A DNA stretch of 52,310 bases from Candidatus Coproplasma excrementigallinarum (GTDB lineage: Bacteria; Bacillota; Clostridia; Christensenellales; Borkfalkiaceae): the NCBI GenBank assembly GCA_018714625.1, contig DVNE01000024.1, positions 1 to 52,310 on the forward strand, written 5' to 3'. The notes beneath the pieces were generated by a model, which saw only the letters and a list, made by a program, of their open reading frames with translations, did not search any database and had not been told where the DNA came from. Position numbers and translations under genes: made by a program. Positions 9,172 through 16,760 of this stretch are shown here, in pieces. The first letter of the stretch is position 1. Every line of letters starts with the position of its first letter.

Positions 9172-9200
9172 ATTATACCAGCAATTTAAAATAATTGCAA
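9172..9200 (-). promoter_or_regulatory. Promoter of cca
   Basis: Read on the minus strand, TTGCAA (9200-9195) is followed after exactly 17 bases by a consensus TATAAT (9177-9172). The -35 hexamer is self-complementary and also serves the plus-strand promoter at 9195-9223. Confidence 0.7.
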
Positions 9201-9223
9201 TTATAATTTATTTGGTATATAAT
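9195..9223 (+). promoter_or_regulatory. Promoter of the lipid kinase gene
   Basis: Read on the plus strand, the same TTGCAA (9195-9200) is followed after 17 bases by TATAAT (9218-9223). Transcription would start near 9230, about 70 bases before the gene. A second TATAAT at 9243-9248 lacks a spaced -35. Confidence 0.65.
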
Positions 9224-9300
9224 TGATTTGCTATTATGCGGATATAATGCATTTTTTGCGTCCGCATATGGGTACACGCACACAAAGAGAGAATGGGGAT

Positions 9301-10176
9301 ATGCAAATGGTCTACGAAATAATCGTCAACGCATCGCGCACGACGGAAAAACAGATAAAAATTGCAACGGATGTGTTTTTGCAGGCAGGAAGAATTTTCC
9401 GCGTACACCGCACGGAGGGCAAGGGACACGCGAAAAAAATAGCGGCCGAACTTACATCTTCCGGCAAGGAATGTGCGCTCGTCGTTATGGGCGGAGACGG
9501 CACTCTGCATGAGGTGCTTAACGGAATACAGGACTTTGAACACTGCAGTCTGGGAATTATACCTTCGGGCACGGGCAACGACTTTGCCGAGACGGCAGGC
9601 ATACCCAAAGACATTAAAAGGGCCGCGCAGATAATAGCTTTCCGCGCGCCCCGCGCCATAGATTATATACAGCTGAATAGCGGACTTAAAAGTCTGAACG
9701 CCGTAGGAATGGGCATAGACGTAGACGTTTTAAAACGTGCATATTCAAAGGGCGGCGGAAAGAGCAAGTACCTTTCTGCACTGATATACTGCCTTAAGCA
9801 CTTCAAAAGCTACGACTTTACGGTAGAATACGAAGGAAAGCGCGAAAAACACTTCGGAATGATAGCCGCGCTTGGCAACGGCAGGCAGATTGGCGGAGGC
9901 ATAAAGCTCTTCCCCGACGCCAAGATAGACGACGGGTTTATGGATTTGATTATTGTAGACTATGTTTCGCGCTTTAAAATGGTTTTTGCCTTCCTTAAGC
10001 TTATGGTTGGCAAGGTGAACGCCATAAAGGAAGTGACGGCGTTAAAGGTAAAGAGCGCGCGCTTTGAAACGGACAACCCCTGCACCATTCAGGCCGAGGG
10101 CGAGCTTTACGACGGCGAAGACTTCGACGCGCACATCGTTGAGGGCGGATTAAAATTCTATCTACCCGAGGACTGA
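9301..10176 (+). CDS. Diacylglycerol kinase/YegS-family lipid kinase
   Basis: Probably phosphorylates a membrane lipid such as diacylglycerol with ATP, on the cytoplasmic face. The 291-residue protein shows the catalytic-domain signatures VVMGGDGTLHEVLNGI (glycine-rich nucleotide loop) and PSGTGNDFAET, then the C-terminal beta domain with GNGRQIGGGIKLFPDAKIDDG, which carries the metal and substrate residues of the DgkB/YegS family. The frame is open back to 9223, but that start lies inside the promoter. I choose ATG 9301, with 9307 nearly as good because GGGGAT lies before it. It diverges from cca. The exact substrate cannot be told from sequence. Confidence 0.88.
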   Translation: MQMVYEIIVNASRTTEKQIKIATDVFLQAGRIFRVHRTEGKGHAKKIAAELTSSGKECALVVMGGDGTLHEVLNGIQDFEHCSLGIIPSGTGNDFAETAGIPKDIKRAAQIIAFRAPRAIDYIQLNSGLKSLNAVGMGIDVDVLKRAYSKGGGKSKYLSALIYCLKHFKSYDFTVEYEGKREKHFGMIAALGNGRQIGGGIKLFPDAKIDDGFMDLIIVDYVSRFKMVFAFLKLMVGKVNAIKEVTALKVKSARFETDNPCTIQAEGELYDGEDFDAHIVEGGLKFYLPED

Positions 10177-10695
10177 CAGACAAGCTTAACGCCTTAAAAT
10201 GCTGCGTCTGACACAAGGTTCAAGGCTGTGCATGCGCGATTTAAGAGAGCGTGCTTTGCGTGCAATTCTTTATATAAGCGTAAAGTTATGGCACAAAGTC
10301 ATAGCCGCGCTGTAAACTAAGAAACAGGTTTGCGGCATAAAGTGCCAAAAATTTCAGGTTCTGAAATCAGCAGAGCGTGCAAAACACCGTTGAAACGACC
10401 ATATATCAGCACCAATATCATTTAATGCACAGCGGCAGGCATTTGAATTGCCGATAAAATAAAACGGCGCATTCAAATCAGATAAAAAATACGTATTTAA
10501 TTAAAAAATAAGCAGTTCAGCCGCATATATTAGCCAATTAACCCGCATATATCAGCGAAATAATTAAAAAAACGATAAATTAAATTACAATTTTTAATGG
10601 TGCGGTTTATAATTAAAACTATAACCCGCTCGCAGCGAACAATACAAGATTATAATGTTTTTATATAAAAATTGCCGAGGGCAGAAATTTAACCG
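10177..10695. other. 519-base AT-rich intergenic region
   Basis: No credible gene or RNA was seen. It holds an inverted repeat at 10441-10478 (ATTTGAAT and ATTCAAAT arms, extended by GCCG/CGGC) and degenerate copies of the dispersed CATATAT-type motif around 10520-10565. A TATAAT at 10608-10613 with a poor -35 (TTACAA) is a weak promoter candidate for the next gene. Confidence 0.5.
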
Positions 10696-11766
10696 ATGAT
10701 TGAAAAATTTTACAGGCGCATGATAGACGGCGTACCCGCAGCGGTTATTGCGGCGGATGAAAACTTAAGAGTGATTTTTGCAAACAAGCGGTTCAAAGAG
10801 CTGTTCCTTCCACAGCATCGACGCGGCAGTCTGGGCGAATTTTTCAGGTGCGGCGAAGGCAAAACCTGCGGCTCTTCGCAATGCGCACGCGGCTGTCAGC
10901 TGAGGGCAGCCTTCGAGGACAGCGTATATGAAAGAAGCGAAGTGCAAAGGCGTGTTCTTCTTAAAGTAAAGACGAATGAAGGTACGCGCGACGTAGCATT
11001 CAACATCAACGTAAAGCCGCTTGGCGATGGCATATATATGGGCGTTATAGACAGCGCCTTTGAAATGGAGATTGCGCGCGAGCTGGCCTCGGCGCAGAAC
11101 ATACAGCAACGACTGCTACCTGCCGGCAACTGGGTTGCGGGACACAGCTATTCGTATATGTACCTGCCTTGCAGAGGCATAGGCGGCGACCTGCCCGATG
11201 TATATTCTTTGGGCAATTCGGCTTTCGGCGTCATTGCCGACGTCTCGGGAAAGGGCATCTCTGCAGGAATGCTCTCAGCATTCGTAAAGGCGGCCTACGA
11301 CAAGCGCGAGTATTCGCCCGCCCAGGCAATACGCAGTCTGTGCGTAAAGTTCAACGAGCTAAACCTTGACGAAAGAAATTACGTCACCGTTGCCGCAGTG
11401 AGGATAGACGGAGACAGCATAACCTACTCCATGGCGGGGCATAACGTACCCATACTTTTTAAGACGGGCGGCGGAATAACGCGCATAACGCTCAACTCCC
11501 CTCCCGTTTCCAACTGGTTTGAAAATCCCGCCTTTTTCGAGGACACGCTGCCCTATTCAAAGGGCGACATTTTAGTGCTGCTCACCGACGGCGTGACTGA
11601 AAGCCGCAATCCGCGCGGCGAGATGTTCGGGAGTGAACGGACGATTAAGACGCTTTCGGTTTCGCGCACGGCTGACGAATTTATAAAAAATTTACAGCAC
11701 AATCTGCGCGTATTCTGCGGCGGCGAGTTCGACGACGACATAACGGCCATAGCCTTTGATTTATAA
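10696..11766 (+). CDS. PAS-domain PP2C-type (RsbU/SpoIIE) phosphatase
   Basis: Probably a signalling serine/threonine phosphatase acting on an anti-sigma-antagonist type protein. The 356 residues fall into an N-terminal PAS-like sensor (about 1-125), a linker containing AQNIQQRLLP, and a SpoIIE/PP2C domain (about 145-356) with GGDLPDVYSL, ADVSGKGISAGML, MAGHNVPILF, LLTDGVTES and FDDDITAIAF. These contain the aspartates for the two metals. The PAS part carries a four-cysteine cluster with spacing C-x5-C-x4-C-x3-C (around residues 52-67). The ribosome site is weak and distant. No kinase or STAS partner is adjacent, so the target is unknown. Confidence 0.85.
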   Translation: MIEKFYRRMIDGVPAAVIAADENLRVIFANKRFKELFLPQHRRGSLGEFFRCGEGKTCGSSQCARGCQLRAAFEDSVYERSEVQRRVLLKVKTNEGTRDVAFNINVKPLGDGIYMGVIDSAFEMEIARELASAQNIQQRLLPAGNWVAGHSYSYMYLPCRGIGGDLPDVYSLGNSAFGVIADVSGKGISAGMLSAFVKAAYDKREYSPAQAIRSLCVKFNELNLDERNYVTVAAVRIDGDSITYSMAGHNVPILFKTGGGITRITLNSPPVSNWFENPAFFEDTLPYSKGDILVLLTDGVTESRNPRGEMFGSERTIKTLSVSRTADEFIKNLQHNLRVFCGGEFDDDITAIAFDL

Positions 11767-11803
11767 GGCTGCGAAACTCAATTTGCGACACAAAAGTAAA
11801 AAA

Positions 11804-11840
11804 AATCTGCCCCGCTGTTTATGCGTGGCAGACTTTTTTA
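11804..11840. terminator. Bidirectional terminator
   Basis: The outer stem TCTGCC/GGCAGA, with inner CGC/GCG pairing, is followed by six T on the plus strand and by a T run on the minus strand. It lies between the phosphatase gene and the convergent alcohol dehydrogenase and can serve both. Confidence 0.82.
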
Positions 11841-11950
11841 TATAAAAACTATTAATTGGAAACATTCCTGCAAACCCGCCCGTTGACCGCCCGACAGCCG
11901 CCAGAAAAGCCAATGAGCTTTTTTAGTACATTCAACTTTAAAGCTTACTA

Positions 11951-13123
11951 TCAAAGGCTCTGCCTGAATATTGTAGCAATGTCTTCGGGGGTGAGCACCT
12001 TATAACCGCCGTCCATAATGAGTGTGGACTTGACGAGCCCGTCTATCATATCCTCAGTTACGCCCAGGTCAGAGATGTTCATAACCAGACCTATACGGCG
12101 CATCCACGCCTCCATTGCGGCGAGCCCCTCTTTGGCTATCGTTTCATCAGTCTTGCCTACGGGATTAACTCCCCATACGTTCTGCGCAAAGCGGACAAAC
12201 TTTTTAAGCCCGTAGGGCATTATAAATTTATAGTAGGGAATGGAGACTGCGGCAAGCGTCATGCCGTGGGTTGCGTCGGTGTATGCGCCTATGGCCTGGC
12301 CGAGCATATGCACTTCCCAGTCGGTAGTCTTGCCCTTTGCAACGAGTGTGTTGAGCGCCCACGTTGCCGTCCACATTATGTTGGAGCGCGCCTCGTAATC
12401 AGTAGGATTTTTTACGGCAATTTCCGAGCTGTGAACAAGCGAACGCATAAGTCCTTCAGAGATGTAGTCTGAAGTATTGTCGTCCTCACCAGAAAAATAC
12501 TGCTCCATTATGTGCGACATTATATCGAAGAAACCGGCAATCATCTGGTACTTGGGGAGGGTGAACGTAAACTCGGGATTGAGCACCGAGAATTTAGGGA
12601 ATACTCTTTCGCCGAAGACGTGACCTATTTTGAGCTTTTGCGCGTGGTTGGTTATAACTGAACCGCCGTTCATTTCAGAACCGGTGCCCACCATGGTGAG
12701 TACACAGCCTACGGGAATTATTTTGCAGTCTTCGTCCACATCCTCAAAGCGGATAAAGTATTTATCCCACGGGTCCTCTTTGCAGTTTACAGAAACAGAC
12801 ACGGCCTTGGAGTAGTCGCAGACAGAGCCGCCGCCAACGGCAAGAATTAAGTCCGCCCTGGCGTCCTTTGCCCTCTTTACGCCATCGTACAGCTTCTCAA
12901 CGGTCGGATTGGGCATAACGCCGCCATCTTCATACACCGTCTTGCCGCACTCTTTTAACGCGGCTACGACCTTATCGTATATTCCGTTCTTCTTTATAGA
13001 GCCGCCGCCATATACAAGCAGTACGTTTTTGCCGTATTTGGGGAGCTCCTCTTTGAGCCCTTCAAGGGCGTCTTTGCCGAAATAGATTTTTGTGGGGTTA
13101 CAATATGAAAAATTGCCTAACAT
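11951..13123 (-). CDS. Iron-containing alcohol dehydrogenase (butanol dehydrogenase type)
   Basis: Group III NAD(P)H-dependent alcohol dehydrogenase that reduces aldehydes to alcohols during fermentation. The 390 residues have the Rossmann part with VYGGGSIKKNG and AVGGGSVCDYSK. The iron site is supplied by FFDIMSHIMEQYF (Asp and His) and by HMLGQAIGAYTDATHGMTLA (two His). CVLTMVGTGSEMN is the conserved active-site strand. It is closest in pattern to BdhA/YqhD enzymes. GGAGG precedes the ATG. It is a single-gene unit between terminators. The true substrate and the NADH/NADPH preference are not determined. Confidence 0.9.
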   Translation of the reverse strand: MLGNFSYCNPTKIYFGKDALEGLKEELPKYGKNVLLVYGGGSIKKNGIYDKVVAALKECGKTVYEDGGVMPNPTVEKLYDGVKRAKDARADLILAVGGGSVCDYSKAVSVSVNCKEDPWDKYFIRFEDVDEDCKIIPVGCVLTMVGTGSEMNGGSVITNHAQKLKIGHVFGERVFPKFSVLNPEFTFTLPKYQMIAGFFDIMSHIMEQYFSGEDDNTSDYISEGLMRSLVHSSEIAVKNPTDYEARSNIMWTATWALNTLVAKGKTTDWEVHMLGQAIGAYTDATHGMTLAAVSIPYYKFIMPYGLKKFVRFAQNVWGVNPVGKTDETIAKEGLAAMEAWMRRIGLVMNISDLGVTEDMIDGLVKSTLIMDGGYKVLTPEDIATIFRQSL

Positions 13124-13462
13124 TTTATACCTCCGTTTTAAATACAGAAATTCTTACAAGCATAATTTTATATAAACTGCACTTTAGGTCAATACCCAAA
13201 GCAAAAATTTTACTCAAATTTCAAAAAAGACCAAGTGCAGATTTATTATCGAGTACTTATACCGCAAACCGGCGAGATACGGAACTAAACTTTAAGTCAA
13301 AGTGTTCACTTTTGCAAAGCGGCCAACAATCCATACTAAACAGTACAATATTTATGCAATGTCTTCTTTGTATATTAAACTATAATTTACAAGTTTTATT
13401 TGTAATATTTTGCTAATACGCGCAATTTTGATAATATTACTTTATATTTATTATTGTGCGCA
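13124..13462. other. AT-rich intergenic region
   Basis: Upstream of the alcohol dehydrogenase and downstream of the acetyltransferase. It must hold the dehydrogenase promoter, but I find only partial hexamers (a TTGACC near 13190 on the minus strand without a well-spaced -10). The plus-strand frame at 13090-13416 overlaps the dehydrogenase and looks non-coding. Confidence 0.5.
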
Positions 13463-14032
13463 TCACACCTCTATATACTTTATAACCCTTGCCGGCACAC
13501 CCGCAACGACGGTGTTCGCAGGGACGTCTTTGGACACAACCGCACCCGCGGCTATTACGGCGTTATCGCCTATGGTTACGCCGGGGAGGATTACAGCACG
13601 CGCACCGACCCATACGTTTTTGCCAATTACCACACGCTTTGGGAACATACTTGCGCGCTTTTCTGGGCGCAGGTCGTGATTAAGTGTTGCTATGACCACC
13701 TGGTGACCTATAAGACAGCCGTCGCCTATCTCTATGCCGCCCTGGTCCTGAAAGCAACAGCACGAATTGATAAATACATTTTTACCGAGCTTTATATTTT
13801 TGCCAAAGTCGGTATAGAACGGCGGGAAGAGCCCGAACCCTTCGTCCACCTCATACCCCACAAGTTGCGAAAAAAGTTTGCGCAGCTCGTCCGCCTCGCG
13901 GTATGAATTGTTAATCGTGCAGGTAATTTTGCGCGCATCCTCCGCCGCCTTTTGCATAAGAATATGCTTTTCACTGCCCGCCTCGATATATTCGCCGCGC
14001 GCAGTGCTCGCTTTATACTCCTCAATATCCAT
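13463..14032 (-). CDS. Maltose/galactoside O-acetyltransferase family protein
   Basis: Acetyl-CoA-dependent sugar O-acetyltransferase of the Maa/LacA/NodL type, cytoplasmic trimer. The 189 residues have the N-terminal helical Mac domain, then [20 protein letters not shown] and a left-handed beta helix of hexapeptide repeats ([43 protein letters not shown]). The catalytic histidine is in ATLNHDL. The C-terminal [11 protein letters not shown] is typical. AGGAG precedes the ATG. It diverges from a LysR regulator with facing promoters, so that regulator probably controls it. The natural acceptor is unknown. Confidence 0.9.
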   Translation of the reverse strand: MDIEEYKASTARGEYIEAGSEKHILMQKAAEDARKITCTINNSYREADELRKLFSQLVGYEVDEGFGLFPPFYTDFGKNIKLGKNVFINSCCCFQDQGGIEIGDGCLIGHQVVIATLNHDLRPEKRASMFPKRVVIGKNVWVGARAVILPGVTIGDNAVIAAGAVVSKDVPANTVVAGVPARVIKYIEV

Positions 14033-14059
14033 ATTTTGCTCCTTTAATTTTCAATAAAT

Positions 14060-14088
14060 ATTATATTTAAATGATAAATCTATGTCAA
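14060..14088 (-). promoter_or_regulatory. Promoter of the acetyltransferase gene
   Basis: On the minus strand a perfect TTGACA (14088-14083) and a perfect TATAAT (14065-14060) are separated by 17 bases. Confidence 0.82.
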
Positions 14089-14092
14089 ATAC

Positions 14093-14105
14093 CTATATTT
14101 AATAG
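14093..14105. promoter_or_regulatory. Candidate LysR operator
   Basis: CTAT-ATTTA-ATAG is a 13-base palindrome of the T-N11-A kind, centred between the two divergent -35 hexamers (14088 and 14116). This is where a LysR-type regulator usually binds both promoters. Binding is inferred. Confidence 0.5.
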
Positions 14106-14115
14106 CAAACTATGT

Positions 14116-14144
14116 TTGACAGGCATATTGAATTATATTATACT
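14116..14144 (+). promoter_or_regulatory. Promoter of the LysR gene
   Basis: A perfect TTGACA (14116-14121) and TATACT (14139-14144) are separated by 17 bases. Confidence 0.8.
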
Positions 14145-14238
14145 TTGTTTAAGAAAGATTAAAGAACGGCGCAGGCGCCTTATTTTAAAATATGGCAGAG
14201 AGCGCCGATTTTATCAACAAAAAGTTTAAGGGGCAGCC

Positions 14239-15120
14239 ATGGAACTTAGGGAACTTAAATATTTTCTGGCGGTAGCCGAAACGGGCAGTATATCCGCGGC
14301 GGCAGAATACCTGTATATAACGCAGCCCAGCCTTTCAAGGCAGATGCAGAACCTTGAGAGAGAGGTCGGAGGGCAGCTTTTTGAGCGCGGCAACAGACGC
14401 ATAACACTTACAGAGCGCGGTAAACTGCTGAAAAAACGCGCTGAGGAGATGCTTGAGTTGTATGGAAAGACCCTTGCCGAAGTGAGCGCGCCTTCGCAGG
14501 AGATAAGCGGCGAGGTGTATATAAGCGGCGGCGAGTCGCCTGCCGTAGAGACGGTCATACACGCGGCAATGAATGTGCGCAAGGCGTACCCTGCGGTAAA
14601 GTTCCGTTTTTTCAGCGGCGACGCTTCGGCCGTCACTGAAAAGGTCGATAAAGGGCTTGCAGATTTCGGGATAGTCATAGATATGCCCGATACTTCAAGC
14701 TACAATTCACTGAGACTGCCAGGCGGCGATATATGGGGCGTATTTGTAAAACGCGACGAGGAGCTTGCAACAAAGCCATATATAACAGCGTCCGATATGG
14801 CGAACAGGACTATTATAACTTCGGACCAGGCATATGCGCGCGGACTTATAGCGCAGTGGCTGGGCGTACCTGCCGACAAGATAGACGTTGCCGCAACATA
14901 CAACCTTTTATATGTAGGCTCGCAGCTGGCAAAGGCGGGCGCAGGATATGTGCTCGGACTGGAGGGGATAATCAACACCGAGGGAACGGACCTGTGCTTT
15001 AAGAGGCTGGAGCCCACCGTGCGCACTCATGCCGACGTTATCTGGAAGAAGTACGGTGCATTGACGCGCGCCGCAGAATACTTTTTGCGCGAACTCAAAG
15101 TGTTGTGCGCTACGGAGTAA
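14239..15120 (+). CDS. LysR-family transcriptional regulator
   Basis: The 293-residue protein has the winged helix-turn-helix at residues 1-60 (MELRELKYFLAVAETGSISA, TQPSLSRQMQNLE, FERGNRRITLT) and a periplasmic-binding-like effector domain from about residue 90. GGGG precedes the ATG. It is divergent from the acetyltransferase, with paired consensus promoters and a palindrome between them, so it probably regulates both that gene and itself. The effector is not evident; HTH similarity to CynR/GltC-type members is general only. Confidence 0.92.
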   Translation: MELRELKYFLAVAETGSISAAAEYLYITQPSLSRQMQNLEREVGGQLFERGNRRITLTERGKLLKKRAEEMLELYGKTLAEVSAPSQEISGEVYISGGESPAVETVIHAAMNVRKAYPAVKFRFFSGDASAVTEKVDKGLADFGIVIDMPDTSSYNSLRLPGGDIWGVFVKRDEELATKPYITASDMANRTIITSDQAYARGLIAQWLGVPADKIDVAATYNLLYVGSQLAKAGAGYVLGLEGIINTEGTDLCFKRLEPTVRTHADVIWKKYGALTRAAEYFLRELKVLCATE

Positions 15121-15422
15121 TTATTTAGAGCGAAGAGCGACCGTGTTTAAGATAAAGCGATTTTTTGCGCGGAGCAGAAAGATTTTCGGTTGCATATATG
15201 AGAAAAAAAGATTGTCGGGTACAAAAACGATACAAATTTTAAAACCTGTTTAAGCAAGATAAACAGTTTTGTGCGATATATTCAAGCGGCGGGCACCAGC
15301 CCGCCGCTTTGTTATGTGCTTGTTTTTGCTATATTCCAATACTATACTTCGGCTATTATTATACTCAAACAATAAATCTTTAATTAAACATTATACTTTT
15401 GCTCGGGCAGAAGATACAGTCC
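15121..15422. other. Intergenic region between convergent lysR and ddl
   Basis: Contains an imperfect hairpin with arms around 15241-15270 and the GC-rich hairpin at 15284-15309. No gene was seen. Confidence 0.5.
15284..15314 (+). terminator. Probable lysR terminator
   Basis: An 11-bp perfect stem (AAGCGGCGGGC and complement) with loop ACCA is followed by TTTGTT. The T tract is weak, so efficiency is uncertain. Confidence 0.55.
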
Positions 15423-16517
15423 TTACTTAAGTTTGCTGCCTGAAGGCACAGAGGCAAGTATACCCGTCTTCAACAACAGCTTGGAATGCTCCGCAGAAAA
15501 ATCTGATACGGCCTGCTCTATAACGCCCTTGAGTATGGGGTAAAATTTTTTAAAAGAGGGTGCAAACAAATACCACGCCAGCGAACCAGGCACAGTGTTC
15601 ACCTCGCTCAGATAGACATTTTCACCGCTTACAATAAAATCAAAACGGATTATACCGCGCAAATTGAGGCGGGAATATATGGCAAATACCGTATTTTTTA
15701 TACTATTTTCAATCTCCTGCGGTATATCCGCAGGAATTACCGACCTGCCTCCGCCCGAATATTTATCGTCGAAAGAGAGCATACCGTTCGAGGCAAACGC
15801 CTCCTCGCACTGCGACAGCACTATTTTGCCGCCCATAAAACAAGCGGCACAGTTAATCTCTCTGCGCTCGGCAAGGAAGCTTTCGCAAAGAGCAATCTCG
15901 TCATAGCAAAGGGCGCTCTCTATTGCAGCAATGTACTCTTCGTCCGTCCGCGCAACAGATATGCCTATGCTTGAGCCGAGGCGTGAAGGCTTGATTATTG
16001 CAGGCAGGCCTGTAAGCGCCTTTGCGGCGGCAAAATCCTCCTTACGGCACGCAGAATATGACGGCAATGCGCACACGTCCAGACCCTTTAAAATTATTTT
16101 TGTGAGGTGTTTGTTAAGAAAGGCCGCACCGCCGAAGATGTCGCCGCCAGCCATAGGTATGCCTGCAAGGGCAAACAGTCCCCCTACGCCGCCGCCCTCT
16201 CCCAGACCGCCATGACAGCAGTTGATTGCGGCATATATGGGCACGAATTTTTTTATTTTACCCCTTTTGTTGAATATATACACGCCGCCGCCTTCAACAA
16301 TACAGCGCGTACTTTTCAGCTCTTCGCCGCGTTTGAATACAGATATATCCGCAAGCTCTTCGCCGCAATACATTCCGCCCGACGGCGATATATAGATGGG
16401 AAGTACATCCTCCCCTCCATACTTTAGAACATTTGCACACATAGTACCCGTAATCACGGAAATTTCACTCTCGTTTGAAGCACCGCCGAAAACTACGGCA
16501 ATAGTTTTAAACTGCAT
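15423..16517 (-). CDS. ddl: D-alanine--D-alanine ligase
   Basis: ATP-grasp enzyme making D-Ala-D-Ala for peptidoglycan. The 364-residue protein has the N-terminal VFGGASNESEISV, the CHGGLGEGGGVGG block, the ATP-grasp stretch IIKPSRLGSSIGI, FDDKYSGGG in the mobile loop, RFDFIV and the metal/substrate block SEVNTVPGSL. The tyrosine in the mobile loop is the residue expected for D-Ala rather than D-lactate specificity, although a VanG-type serine ligase cannot be excluded. A GGAGGTGA site precedes the ATG. It lies downstream of murF and a hydrolase on the same strand; MurF uses the dipeptide that Ddl makes. Confidence 0.93.
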   Translation of the reverse strand: MQFKTIAVVFGGASNESEISVITGTMCANVLKYGGEDVLPIYISPSGGMYCGEELADISVFKRGEELKSTRCIVEGGGVYIFNKRGKIKKFVPIYAAINCCHGGLGEGGGVGGLFALAGIPMAGGDIFGGAAFLNKHLTKIILKGLDVCALPSYSACRKEDFAAAKALTGLPAIIKPSRLGSSIGISVARTDEEYIAAIESALCYDEIALCESFLAERREINCAACFMGGKIVLSQCEEAFASNGMLSFDDKYSGGGRSVIPADIPQEIENSIKNTVFAIYSRLNLRGIIRFDFIVSGENVYLSEVNTVPGSLAWYLFAPSFKKFYPILKGVIEQAVSDFSAEHSKLLLKTGILASVPSGSKLK

Positions 16518-16760
16518 AAAAAAATCACCTCCGCTTTTTTGCTTTGGTGAATGTGCGGCTTACGCCGCGAATTGACAGACCGACGCAACTGCGCAGGCCA
16601 CTCAACAAATTTTTAAATTAGACTCCGAATATATAAGTCAATCTATAAATGTGCGGCCGCAACAGGAAATCAATACACTCTGACGCAAATACACGAGCCA
16701 TACCGCAAAGGAGTAAGCACACAGACTGCAAGTCAGTCAGGCCGCGCAAAGACAGCAAAC

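Noticed and set aside
13090-13416. Plus-strand reading frame of 108 codons
   Set aside because: It overlaps the start of the alcohol dehydrogenase, has no domain pattern and lies in AT-rich intergenic DNA.
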